Of a stretch of DNA of 64,000 nt, positions 47,710-58,869 are shown one piece after another (the first letter of the stretch is position 1; the number at the start of each line of letters is the position of its first letter). The DNA is taken from contig NC_037262.1 of assembly GCF_000002425.4 (NCBI RefSeq), forward strand, positions 4,629,619-4,693,618, in the 5' to 3' direction. Below the pieces are notes generated by a model. It was given only the letters and a program-made list of their open reading frames with translations. It had not been told where the DNA came from and did not search any database. The position numbers were made by a program, and so were the translations under genes. The DNA comes from Physcomitrium patens (taxonomy: Eukaryota; Streptophyta; Bryopsida; Funariales; Funariaceae).

Positions 47710-50700
47710 GTGCGGTTGGAACCTTGTACATCGCCTAGTGAAGGTTCTATCCTCTCTTCAAAATCTTCTCCATATTTTATGATAAATATTATTTTAGGAC
47801 CTAAACATCTCAAAACCTCTGCCTTGCTAGATTCAGGAGTCTCAGCTTGTTTCTTAGATGAAAAATTTGCTAAAAGACATAGCATATTTTTAGTAAAGAA
47901 AACTAAACCTGTTCATGTAGAAGTCATATCTTCAGGAGATGTTACTCATGAAATCCTTCCTATAAAAATAACAACTAATGATCATAGTAGCTTTATAATA
48001 TTTAATATCATTAGATCTCCTTCTAATCCAGTCATTTTAGGTTTATCATGGCTAGAAAAATATAACCCTAAAATAGATTGAACTTTTTGTAGTCTTGACT
48101 TTTCTGAAAGTATAACTAAGAGTATAGTTAATCAAGTAGAAAGTCATAAGTCTAGTATAATTAAATCTATATTTTTAGGTGTAAGTACTTTCTTGCATGC
48201 TGCAAAAGAAGGATCACCTTGTGTCATTTATGCCACACCTGTTTCTACTGGTGGAAAGACTTCAAGTGGCATTCCAAGCTAATATCAAGATTTTCAAGAT
48301 GTATTTGAGAAAAAAAATGCAGATACTCTTTCAGAACATCGTCCCTATGACTACTCAATTGACCTTCAAGAAGGAGCACAATCGCCATTTGGACCAATCT
48401 ACAATTTATCTCAAAATGAGTTGGCTGAACTCAAGGAGTATGTTGAAGAGAATTTAGCCAAGAACTTCATATGCCATTCCAAATCTCCAACAAGGGCTCC
48501 AATTTTATTTGTAAAGAAAAAAGATGGATCATTGCAGATGTGTGTTGATTATGGAGGACTCAACAAAATCACTATCAAATACAAGTACCCGCTACCTTTG
48601 ATATTTAGACTTCTTGATCAGTTGAATCAAGCTAAGATCTATACAAAAATAGATCTACAGAGAGCATACAATTTGGTATGCATCAAAGAAGGAGATGAAT
48701 GGAAGACTGCGTCTCGAATAAGGTATGGACATTTTCGAATACAACATCATGCCTTTTGGACTTACAAATGCATCAGCAACATTCCAACATCTAATGAATG
48801 ATGTCTTTCAGGAGTTTTTAGATGATTTTGTTGTCTGTTACCTAGATGACATTTTAATCTATTCTAAGAACCCAGAAGAACATGAACTTCATGTTCGCCA
48901 AGTATTACAAAAACTAAGAGATGCAGGACTCTATGCCAAGATAGAAAAGTGTATATTTCACACTACTCAAGTCGACTTCTTAAGATATATCATTCCACAT
49001 TACAGACTTATGATGGATCCTAAGAAAGTTCAAACTATTATGGATTGGAAGATCCCAAAAATGATAAAAGATGTCCAATATTTTTTGGGATTTGTCAACT
49101 ACTATCCGATCTTCATCAAAGACTTCTCTCAAGTTGCAGCTCCACTTACACATTTGACTTGCAAAGACAAACTTCAATGGAATCAAGAAGCACAAGTAGT
49201 ATTTGAAGTTTTGAAGACAACCTTTATTTCTGCACCAATCTTGTATCGCGTTGATTTTTCTAAGCCATTTTTTATGGAAATAGATGCATCAGACTTTGCT
49301 TTTGGTGCTGTATTATCACAAATGGGAACAGATGATAAAATTCATCCAATAGCTTTTCATTCCAAAAAATTTTCAACAGCCAAGATCAACTATGAGATCC
49401 ACGACAAAGAACTTCTTGCAATCGTGGATTCGTTTCAAGAATGGCGCCATTATCTAAAAAGTGCTTCTAGTCCAGTCATAGTGTATACGGATCACAAGAA
49501 CCTTAAATATTTTATGACAACACGTATTTTGAATTGTTGCCAAGCCTATTGGAGTATGTCTTTGTCAAGATTCAAATTCAAGATCACTTATCGACCAAGA
49601 AAACAACAAGGTTTGTTAGATGCACTCTCTAGACAATCTTATCTTGCACCAAAGGAAGGAGATGCTGCTTTTGATCAACAATGGATAATTTTCTTGAAAC
49701 CAAAGCATCTTCATTTTTGAGCAATGAAATCAACACTAACTGTTGATTCAACTTTCATTAAGCAAGTTCAATCAAGTATGTCTTCTGATTCTCTTATTCG
49801 TGATATGAAGAAAAATCCTTCAAAGTCTCATGATACTTCCAAGTTTCAATTCAAGAAGAATCTACTATATTTTGAGGGACGCCTTTATGTTCCAAAAGGT
49901 GAAGCTCAATTACATATTCTTCAAGCTCGTCATGACTTTCTAGCAGTAGGACATTTTGGATACAATAAAAATTTGAAACTAATATCTAGGGACTTTTGGT
50001 GGCCTCAAATGTGGAAAGCAGTTAAAGATTTTGTATAATCTTGTGATGTTTGCTCGAGATCAAAAACTCTTCATCATCGACCTTACGGACTTCTTCAGCC
50101 ATTATCCATTCCAAAACAACCATGGTCTTCTATTTCTATAGATTTCATCATGAACCTTTCAATCTCAAGTTTTTATGACTCTATATTCGTGATAGTAGAT
50201 CATTTTACCAAGATGGCACATTTTATACTATGTACAAAATCTATCACAGGTGAAGAAATAGCTAAGCTCTTTTTTGACAATATTTATCACTATCATGGAT
50301 TACCCAAGGATATTATATCAAATAAGGGAACTCAATTTGTATCAAGTTTTTGGCGGACTCTTTTCAAGATTCTAAAAGTGAATATAAAACTATCTTCAGC
50401 ATTCCATCGTCAAACTGATGGATAAACGAAGTGTGTTAATCAAGTTTTGGAGTAGTATTTAAGATGTATCATTAACTACCAATAAGATGATTGGACAACT
50501 CTTTTGCCATTGGCAGAGTTTGCTTACAATAATACAGTATATTCTTCTATAAAACAAACACCTTTTTTTACTATTTATGGTTATCATTCATGACTTGATA
50601 CTTTTGACTTTTCAAAAATTGATAATTGTGCTGCGAAAGATTTGGTAATTCATTTGTCAAAACTACATGCAACGATGAAGGCGTAGTTAAAAGAAGCTCA

Positions 50701-51185
50701 AGAACAATAAAAGGTCAATGTGGATGTCTATCGAAAGGAACAACCACCATTCCACATGGGTGATAAAGGTATAGTTACTTCATCGCAATATCAAGATCAC
50801 TCGTCCTTGTCACAAGTTGGACTTTCAAAGGCTTGGACTATTTTCTATTTCTACACAAATCAATCCAATTGCATATCGTTTACATCTATCGGAGTCAATG
50901 AAAATCCATCCAATATTTCACGTGTCTCTTTTTGAACCATACAAGATAGTGGACATACCAAGAAGAAGACAAGCTCCACCTCCTCCTATAGAAGTGGAAA
51001 ATAATGAAGAGTTTGAAGTGGAAGAAGTCTTAGATTCAAGGCGGTACCAAAATAAATTAGAATATCTTGTCCATTGATACAAATATGATATTAGTGAATG
51101 TACATGGGAGCTAGTAAAGAATCTAGCAAATGCAACAAAGGTGGTGGAGGCTGTTCATTAACGACATCTATCAAAATCAAGATGA
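47710..51185 (+). pseudogene. pol pseudogene of chromovirus C (PR-RT-RH-IN-chromodomain)
   Basis: Protease ALLDSGVSACFLDEKF (near 47820). RT from about 48421, with catalytic YLDD intact (FVVCYLDDILIY near 48830). RNase H EIDASDFAFGAVLS (near 49280) and YTDHKNLKYF (near 49485). Integrase zinc domain (about 49930-50060), core with first Asp in IDFIMN, but the second Asp reads SNKGTQF (Asp to Asn) and the Glu position reads TKCVNQ (Glu to Lys). Chromodomain from about 51008 (EFEVEEVLD ... ECTWEL). An extra C at 48736 shifts the RT frame, a second frameshift lies near 50768, and there are about ten stops. The open block 48725-49720 (331 codons) is the best-kept part. Confidence 0.93.
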
Positions 51186-51196
51186 AAACTTTTTTT

Positions 51197-51253
51197 TATA
51201 AAAGAAACAAGATCTAGGCAAGATATCATTCTACTTTCAATCCTTCTTTGTAG
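51197..51253 (+). promoter_or_regulatory. TATA-like box and possible 3' splice site ahead of ORF3 (copy C)
   Basis: TATAAAAG at 51197-51204 (84 nt before the ATG), then a pyrimidine-rich stretch ending TTCTTTGTAG (AG at 51252-51253; a second AG at 51263-51264). Mirrors 3246-3302 in copy A. Use as promoter or acceptor is inferred. Confidence 0.35.
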
Positions 51254-51280
51254 CTTCTTTGTAGTTGTGATGCTCAAGAG

Positions 51281-51703
51281 ATGGAAAACCAACAACCAAT
51301 GGATTCGACTCAAGAGCCTTTATTTGTTGACCTACTAGACGAGACATTATGATTGTCTCAACCTTCAAGGTGACGCAATCAAGATGAAGATCTTTAAGAA
51401 CGACATGTTCTTCCTCAAATAGATGGCAAAATGTAATGCGTTTGGTATCATGACCTTGGAAGGGACTTCCGATATTTGGTGATTTTACTAAAGGTAGGAA
51501 CAACTCCTGATGGTATTTCAAATATTTTATTTGAAGGAAGTTATGAAGGCCTCAACAATAATCAAATAACTGGGTGGACTTCTCGCTCTCATATAGAATA
51601 CTACCGATGGTTGAGAGGCCCTATCAATCATCCTCAAAAAGAATAAAGATCAGAATATGTGGCAAATATAATTCGTCGCATCATAGATTTTCTCAACATA
51701 TGA
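51281..51703 (+). pseudogene. ORF3 of chromovirus C (unknown protein, about 140 aa)
   Basis: Frame starting MENQQPMDSTQEPLFVDLLD, 95 nt after the pol stop, ending at TGA 51701-51703 after IIDFLNI, 45 nt before the 3' LTR. Stops inside correspond to sense codons in other copies: the TAA after EDL is CAA in copy E, and the TGA after DETL is CGA in copy A. The central part is open: CVWYHDLGRDFRYLVILLKV, ISNILFEGSYEGLNNNQI, EYYRWLRGPINHPQ, RSEYVANIIRRIIDF. It is rich in charged and aromatic residues, with no signal peptide or membrane segment. I do not recognise a family. Position recalls env-like genes, but the sequence does not. Confidence 0.65.
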
Positions 51704-51748
51704 TTACCGCTCCTCATGAAACTCATTCCTAGAAGGGGGGGAGGGTAA

Positions 51749-52304
51749 TGTCACGGACATACACATGTAAGCCAATAATTATATGTATAAATAGATAGAA
51801 GTAAGTAAAAATAGGTAAAAGTAAGTTAATTCTATAGTACTTGGTGTAGAAGCTTTTTAGAAGCTTCATAGACATTGCTTTGACTTTATAAGTGTCTTTA
51901 ATTAACTTTTTGGAATTAGAAACGTGGTCAACAAGTTGGCCATGTGCCACACATGTTAGTTTGAAGACCAACCTAACTATGTGGCCCACACGTTGAAAAA
52001 CTTGCCTTGTAAGTCAAGGCATGTGTTCTACAAAGTCAACACATATTAGAGGTCCTATAGAACGTCGCCACACAGTCCCTAGTTAAATAGTATATATAGA
52101 AAAAAGAGTGAAGCCTTCTTCACTCTTGTCAATTCCATTCTTGCTTCCAATCTAGTTTCAAAGGTCTCTAGTTTTCTTGTATTTTGGCAATAGCCATTCC
52201 ACTTTCTTTTTTAATATACATATCAAGTTATTTCTATTTTGTCATCTTTCTTTGAAAGAAGTCTCACTTATTTATTTGTCTTTGTTATGTTCTTGTCCTT
52301 GATA
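51749..52304 (+). repeat. 3' LTR of chromovirus C (556 bp)
   Basis: TGTCACGGACATACAC ... GTCCTTGATA, the terminal CA mutated to TA. Follows the polypurine tract. Confidence 0.92.
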
Positions 52305-52309
52305 TTAGG
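52305..52309. repeat. Target-site duplication of element C, right (TTAGG)
   Basis: Exact repeat of 45911-45915. Confidence 0.9.
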
Positions 52310-52487
52310 TTTGTAAGAATTAAATAAAATTTTATATATTTAAAACTTTTATAAATATTATAACATATTGATAAATAAAATTGTATGAACTTGGACATCT
52401 ACTTAATTTAATTTATTTATTTTTATCAATTTAAATTCAATCAAATAGTCAAATTAAAGTTGATTGAAATCTAATTAGATTAGAGTC

Positions 52488-53032
52488 TGTCAAGGACACA
52501 AATAAGAAGAAGATACATAAAGTTGTGGAATCTATATCAAAAAAAAAGTGACAAAATAGAAAAAAATATGTATATTCAAGGAAGAACTGGAATGGCTATT
52601 GCTAAAGACTAGAAAACATAAGACTCTTGAAACTATACTAAAAACCAAGAAAAGAGTTGACAAGAGTGAAGAAGGCCATATTCTTGCTTCTATATATACT
52701 ACTTAACTAAGGAATACGTGGCAATATGCTATAAGACCTCTCATACACATCCAACTTAGAAGACACATGTCTAATTTACAAGACAAGTTTTCTAGGTGTG
52801 CACCATATGTCCAACTTATACTAGAAGTGGTCAATATGTCCACACGTGGCCTCCTTGTTAGCTAAGTTTTCAACCTATCAATTACTTCTAGAAATGTTTA
52901 AAGGCAAAGAAATATCTATGAAGTTTCTAAAAAGCTTTTCACAAGATATTATCATATTTATCTACTTTGGCTTGGTTCTACCTATTCTTATTATCTAGAT
53001 AATTATCAAGATAAATATATATATCTATGGCT
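52488..53032 (-). repeat. 3' LTR of chromovirus E (545 bp)
   Basis: Minus strand AGCCATAGATATATAT ... GTCCTTGACA; the first TG has become AG. Pairs with 60133-60677. Confidence 0.9.
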
Positions 53033-53049
53033 TTAACCCCCCTTCTAAG

Positions 53050-53496
53050 AATAAGTTCATCATGGAGTAGTGAATACATGTAGATGAAGTCCAAGATGCA
53101 CCAAACTATATTTGCTACATACTCTGATCTTTGTTTCCTTTGAAGATAATTAATAGGTCCCTTCAACCATCAATAATGTTCTATATCATGGCAAGAAGAT
53201 CACCTTGATATTTGATCATTATTGAAGCCTTCATTACTTCCTTCAAACAAAATATTAATAATACTATCACTAGTAGTTTTTATTTCGAAAAGTATCACTA
53301 AACATCGGAAGTTTCTTTTAAGGTCGTGGTACCAAACATGTTGTATCTTGCCATCTATTTGAAGAAGAACATGTCATTCTTGAAGATCATCATCTCGTAT
53401 TGGCCATCTCAAAGGTTGTCATAGTCGCTATGTCTTATCTGATAACTCAACAAATGATAGCTCTTGAATTGAATTTGTTGGTTGTTGATTCTCCAT
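53050..53496 (-). pseudogene. ORF3 of chromovirus E (unknown protein)
   Basis: Minus strand, ATG at 53496: MENQQPTNSIQELSFVELSD. It follows the frame of copies A and C through VLLQIDGKIQHVWYHDLKRN, ILFEGSNEGFNNDQI, LKGPINYLQRKQRSEYVANI and ILDFIYMY. Five stops are visible, most at codons that are sense in A or C; conversely, the stop shared by A and C after ED(S/L) is a sense codon (CAA) here. The usual terminal TGA is lost, so the frame runs on towards the LTR. Upstream (near 53561) TATAAA is kept. Confidence 0.6.
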
Positions 53497-53609
53497 CTCC
53501 TAAGTACTAAAAAATCCAAAGAAACAATAATACAAGATATAATGAAATCTCTATTGGGCTTGTTTTGCTTTATAGCAAAGAATTTTTTGACTTTTCATTT
53601 TAATTTTGA

Positions 53610-54876
53610 TGGATGTCATTGATAAAAAGCTTTAATTTTGAATGGTGCATTTGCTAGATTCCTAGATAGCTCCCATGTGCGTTCATTAATGTCATATTCA
53701 CGCCAATGTACTACATATTCTAACTTATTTCGGTGCTACCTTGAATTTAAAACTTCTTCTATTTCAAATTCTTTATTATTGATTTTTTTTGTAGAAGGTA
53801 GTGGCATTTGTCTCCTTCCTTGTATATCCATTGTCTTGTATGGTTCAAATAAAGACACTTGGAATACATGATGGATTTTTATAGACTTAGATAGGTATAA
53901 TCAATAAGCAACTGGATTGATCTACTCACAAATGGAAAATGGTTCAAGCCTATGATAATTTAATTTGTTACAAAGACGAATAATTTTAATATTATGAAAA
54001 AGTAACCATGTCTTATCTCCCACATAGAATTGAAGTTGTTCCTTACAATAGACATCTGCATTGGTTTTTTGAAATTCTTGAGCTTCTTTTAATTGTACCT
54101 TTATTGTTGCATATAGCTCTAATAATTGATTTGCTACATCTTCTGCCGTAGGGTTATCAACTTTTGAAAAGTCAAAATTGTCAAATTCTGGATAATAACA
54201 ATAATTGGCAAAGAAAGGTGTTTGTTGAGTAGAAAAATATACCAAATTATTGTAAACAAACTCTGCCAATGGTAAAAGAGTTGTCCAATCATCTTGTTGA
54301 TAGTTGATTGTACATCTCAAATATTGCTCTAAAACTTAATTTACCCACATTTTTTGTCCATCAGTTTGAGGGTGGAAAGCCGAAGATAGTTTTATATCGA
54401 TCTTCAATATCTTAAAAAGAGTTCTCCAAAATCTCGATAAAAATTGTGTTCTTCTATCTGATACAATATCCCTTAATAATCCATGATAGTGATAGATATT
54501 ATCAAAAAAGAGTTTAATTATTCTTTTACATGTGATAGATTTGGTACATGGTACAAAATGTACCATCTTGGTGAAATGATCTACAATCACAAATATGGAA
54601 TCATATGAACTTGAAATTAGAAGATCCATGATAAAATCCATAGAAATAGAAGATCATAGTTGTTTTGATACATGTAATGGTTGGACGAGTCCATAAGATC
54701 AATGATAAGGAGTTTTTGATCTTGAACAAACATCACATGTCTACACAAATTCTTTAACAATCTTTCATATTTTAGGCCACCAAAAATCTTTGGATATAAA
54801 TTCCAAAGTCTTATTATATCCAAAATGTCATCCTGCAAGTAAATTGTGACGAGCTTTAAGAGCATATTGTCGTAAT
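53610..54876 (-). pseudogene. Integrase and chromodomain part of chromovirus E pol
   Basis: Minus strand: end of the integrase zinc domain and start of the core (54617-54876; the TTGGTGGCC block near 54780), core open at 54336-54641 (SSYDSIFVIVDHFTKMVHFVPC; second Asp kept as VSDRRTQF), QTDGQKMWVN at the Glu position (Glu to Lys or Met), then the post-core region open at 53922-54320, and the chromodomain (about 53630-53780: EFEIEEVLN ... YVVHWREYDINERTWEL). Frameshifts and stops separate the blocks. Confidence 0.85.
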
Positions 54877-56716
54877 ACGTGAAGTCTTGCTTGAGAATGC
54901 TTTGAGCACCTAGCTGTGGAAGGAAGAATGGAAATTGCAATAACAAAATCCTAATTCTAATAGAATACTAACAATGCTCTTATTAGACTATAATAATGCT
55001 AATCAAGCTTAATCAAATTCAAAACAAACTCAAAGAAATTTCAAACAAACAATAAATTTTTTTAAAGAAATATTAAAAGGATCACAAATATCACTCAAAT
55101 ACATCTCATTTCAATCATAATTTAATTTTAGTTAAAATCCTATTGAACTTCATTCAAACTTTAGGCCAAAACTAATTGAATCTTAAATCCTAATAAAATC
55201 CTAAACCCTAAATAAAACCCTAAAAAAACCTTAAACCAAATCCTAACCAAATCCTAAACCAAACCCTAAACCCTAAATTAAACCCTAACCAAATCCTAAT
55301 CCAAATCCTAAATCCTAAATCAAATCCTAACCAAATCCTAAACCAAACCTTAAATCCTAAACCAAATCCTAACCAAATCCTAAATCCTAAATGATCCTAA
55401 ATTCCAAATCCTAAATCAAACCCTAAACCCTAAATCAAATCCTAATCCAAACCCTAATCTGTAAATAAATCCTAAATAAATCCTAAACCAAATCCTAAAC
55501 CTTAAATAAATCCTAAATCAAACTCTAAATCCTAAACCAAATCCTAAACCTTAAATAAATCCTAAATCAAACTCTAAATCCTAGATAAATCCTAAATCAA
55601 ATCCTAAATCCTAAATCAAACCCTAATCCAAATCCTAAACCTAAAACCAAATCCTAACCAATTCTTAAACCAAATCCTAGTAATTCCTACAACAGATTTA
55701 AACCTCAATAACTAATGAATAAACTATCGATCTTAACTCAAATTTTGCACACTTCTAAAAAAATAAGTTAAGAATAAGCATAAAAAAATTGAAAAGGATC
55801 GGAGTTATCAAATTGATGATATCCTCAAAAATGTGCTCGGATATTGGTCGGCATCCTTCTCCAATCTTGATGCCAATCTTCAAGAGTCAATATCTCTCTT
55901 TTGCACCGTTCGATTGATCTCAAAATTCTTATACACATAGAAAATCAAGTATAATATCTTCTCACATAAGTTTCACTCCAATCCAACTTGTAGATTGCAA
56001 GAAGTCTTAAAAACCCTCATTGGATCTAAAATTCTACTTTCTGAGACCTTGACACACTTAAACCTCAATATTCCTCAATTCAACCATTAGATCGAGCTCA
56101 AATTCATAACACATATTAAACTTAACTATAGCCATAAACCCACAAAATTTCACCCATAGATCTATTAGAAAACTCTTGAAATCACCCAAAACGTAAACCC
56201 TATTTTATTCACAAAACCCAAGTCATCTGAAACAAACCTTGACTTTGCAAAGCTCTTACAAAGTCATATCAACTCCAAATCACCCAAAATTAATTCCTAT
56301 AGAAACCCTATCCAATCTTCTATCAAATCCCATTCTCCGATCTGCCAAAGAATCCTAAAGTCGTCGTCGAGACTAGGTTTTGTGCCTCTGGATCTGATTT
56401 CGATCCTAATTCATAACAGGCCCTCTCCAGGTATCAACATCTAATTTTTCAAAGTAATTTTTACAAGAAATTACTCTTAATTTTTTCTAAAGATGTCTAT
56501 ATCATTTATTTTTCCAATCTATCTTATTTTGCCTTATTTTTGGCCCTACAAAGTAAGTAGAAGCTATTTTTTCTAAAAAGGCAGCATTACTACTAAAAGT
56601 TTTATTACCTTCCGATCTTTTATCCATATTTTTCTACCTTTTCTTTTAACTTGGATCTTCTATAATAAGATCCATATTATCATCTTTCACCATATAGTCA
56701 TGTTACAACACAACAA
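54877..56716. other. 1.84-kb insertion inside chromovirus E pol
   Basis: Chromovirus sequence stops between RNase H and integrase and resumes 1.84 kb later. The junctions are marked by CGTAAT (54871-54876) and CATAAT (56717-56722), a possible 6-bp target duplication with one mismatch. The insert holds the telomere-like array (55190-55690), flanking unique DNA and, near 56418, a minus-strand purine tract followed by TGTTATG that resembles an LTR start. No inverted termini or coding domain recognised; its class is unknown. Confidence 0.65.
55190..55690. repeat. Degenerate telomere-like array (CCCTAAA/AATCCTAAACC)
   Basis: About 500 bp built of CCCTAAA-related units, such as AAACCCTAAA, AATCCTAAACC and AATCCTAACC, in irregular order. 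Perfect plant telomere units (CCCTAAA) occur singly or in pairs. Could be an old interstitial telomeric tract, or an independently amplified repeat of the inserted element. Confidence 0.8.
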
Positions 56717-56722
56717 CATAAT

Positions 56723-58854
56723 TGTGCTTCTCTTTTTGGAACATATAAGTGTCTTTCAAAATAGAATAGATTCTCTTTAAATTCAAATTTAGAAGTAACT
56801 TGAAACTTAGAGGAATTATTTTTAATATCATGAATAAGAAGCTCTGAAGACATACTTGCTTGGATCTACTTAAGAAAAGTCAAATCAACAATCAATGTTG
56901 ATTACATTATTCAGAGATGAAATTATTTTGGCTTCAATAAAATTATCTTTTCTTGATCAAAAATTGGTTCTCCTTCTTTAGGTGTAAAATAAGAATGTCT
57001 AGAAAGGGCATTAGACAAATGTTATTTTTTTAGTTGATAAGTGATATTAAACTTGAATCTTGAGAAAGACATACTCCAACAAGCCTACCGACGATTCAAA
57101 ATATGTGCTGACATGAAATATTCAAGATTCTTATAATCCATATATACGGTGACTGGACTTGAAGTGCCTTCTAAATAATGATGCCATTCTTGAAAAGAAT
57201 CCATGATTACAAAAAGCTCTTTTTTATGGATCTCATAATTAATCTTGGCTATTGAAAATTTTTTTGAATGAAAAGCTATTGAATGAAGTTTTTCATTTGC
57301 TCCTATTTGTAATAAGACTATGCCCAAGACAAAGTCACATGCATCTCTTTCTATAAAAAATTCTTTAGAGAAGTCAACATGATGCAGGATTGGTACTAAA
57401 ATAAAAGCTTTCTTTAAAACTTCAAATGATTCTTCTGCTTCTTTATTCTACTTGAGCTTGTCTTTACAAGTTAAGGATGTAAGTGGCACTACAACTTGAA
57501 AAAAGTTCTTGATGAAGATCCAATAGTAATTGGCAAATCTCAAAAAGTATTATATATTTCTTATTATTTTTGGAGTCTTTCAGTCTATGATTGTTTGAAC
57601 ATTTTTAAGATCTATTATTAGACCATTGTTTGAAATGATGTATCCTAAGAAGTCAACTTAAGTAGTGTAGAATACACACCTTTTCATCTTGGCATACAAT
57701 TCCACATCTCCAAGTTTTTGTAATACATGACAAACATGAACTTCATATTCTTTTGCATCCTTAGAGTAGATTAAAATGTCATCTAAGTAAGAGACAACAA
57801 AATCATCTAGAAACTCATGAAAAATATCATTCATAAAATGTTGAAAAGTAGCTGGTATATTTGTGAGTCCAAAAGGTATTACATTATATTCAAAGTGTCC
57901 ATACCTTGTTCAAAATACAATCTTCCATTCATCTACTTCTTTAATGCAAACCAAATTATATGTTCTTTATAGATCTATTTTAGTATAGATCTTAGCTTGA
58001 TTTAATTGATCAATAAGTCTAGATATCAAAAACAGAGGATATCTATTCTTGATGGTAATCTTGTTGAGTCTTCAATAATCCAGACACATTTGCAATGATC
58101 CATCTTTTTTCTTCACAAATAAGATAAGAGCTCCTACATGAGATTTTGAATGGTGTATGAAATTCTTAGCTAAGTTCTCATTAGTGTACTTCTTGAGTTT
58201 AGCCAACTCATTTTGTGATAAACTATAGATTAGACCAAATGGTGGTTGAGTTCTTTCTTTAAGATTGATTGAGCAATCATATGGACAATGCTTTGGGAGA
58301 ATATCTGCATTCTTCTTCTCAAAAACATCTTGAAAATCTTGATATTTACTTGGAATTTCACTTCAAATCTTTCCATCATTTAAAATGGGTGTGGTGTAAA
58401 TAATAAAAGACGATCTTTCTTTTGCAACATGCAAAAAAGCTTTTGCACCTATAAGTACTGGTTTGGCTATACTAGATTCATGGCTTTCTATTGGATTAGA
58501 AAAATTCTAAATAATATTCGAAGAAAATTCAAATTTTTGAGAAATCCAATCCATGACAAGATTATATTTTTTTAGCCACAATAAACCTAAAATAATTAGA
58601 TTAGAGGGAGATTTAATTGTATTAAAAATTATACAACTATTATGACCATTTATTATTACATCTATAGGAAATGTTTCATGAATAACATCTCCAAAAGATA
58701 ACAGATGACCATCTATGACTTCTACGAGTATGGATTTAATTTTTTGTACTAATTGTATATTATGACTTTTAACAAATTCTTCATCTAAAAAATAAGTAGA
58801 GGCTCGTGAATCTATTAAGGTAGAGGCTTTGTGATTATTAGATCCCAAATGCAC
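56723..58854 (-). pseudogene. Protease, RT and RNase H part of chromovirus E pol
   Basis: Minus strand: protease open at 58507-58854, where the active-site DSG reads DSR (TLIDSRASTYFLDEEF). RT (about 58290-57500) with YLDD intact near 57795 (VVSYLDDILI). RNase H open at 57085-57327 (MGIVLLQIGANEKLH ... YMDYKNLEYF). Stops and frameshifts elsewhere. The protease change alone would abolish processing. Confidence 0.85.
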
Positions 58855-58869
58855 ATCTATTATAAATCA

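Larger units (their letters stand above)
45916..52304 (+). mobile_element. Chromovirus C (Ty3/gypsy with chromodomain), structurally complete
   Basis: 6,389 bp: 5' LTR, PBS, gag, pol with chromodomain, ORF3, polypurine tract (51731-51746, AGAAGGGGGGGAGGG) and 3' LTR, with a perfect TTAGG TSD. The two LTRs differ at roughly 47 of about 556 aligned positions plus indels of 10 and 3 bp, mostly transitions. All coding frames carry stops or frameshifts, so the element is no longer autonomous, but its order and boundaries are fully preserved and serve as the reference for A, D and E. Confidence 0.95.

Noticed and set aside
51281..51703. ORF3 as an envelope-like gene
   Set aside because: Position fits, but no signal peptide, membrane segment or cysteine pattern is visible in any copy; left as unknown.
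55190..55690. A chromosome end or true telomere
   Set aside because: Units are degenerate and irregular, and the array lies inside a retroelement with element sequence on both sides.
56380..56440. LTR start inside the insertion in element E (purine tract then TGTTATG)
   Set aside because: No matching LTR end, partner or target duplication could be placed, so it is mentioned only as a resemblance.
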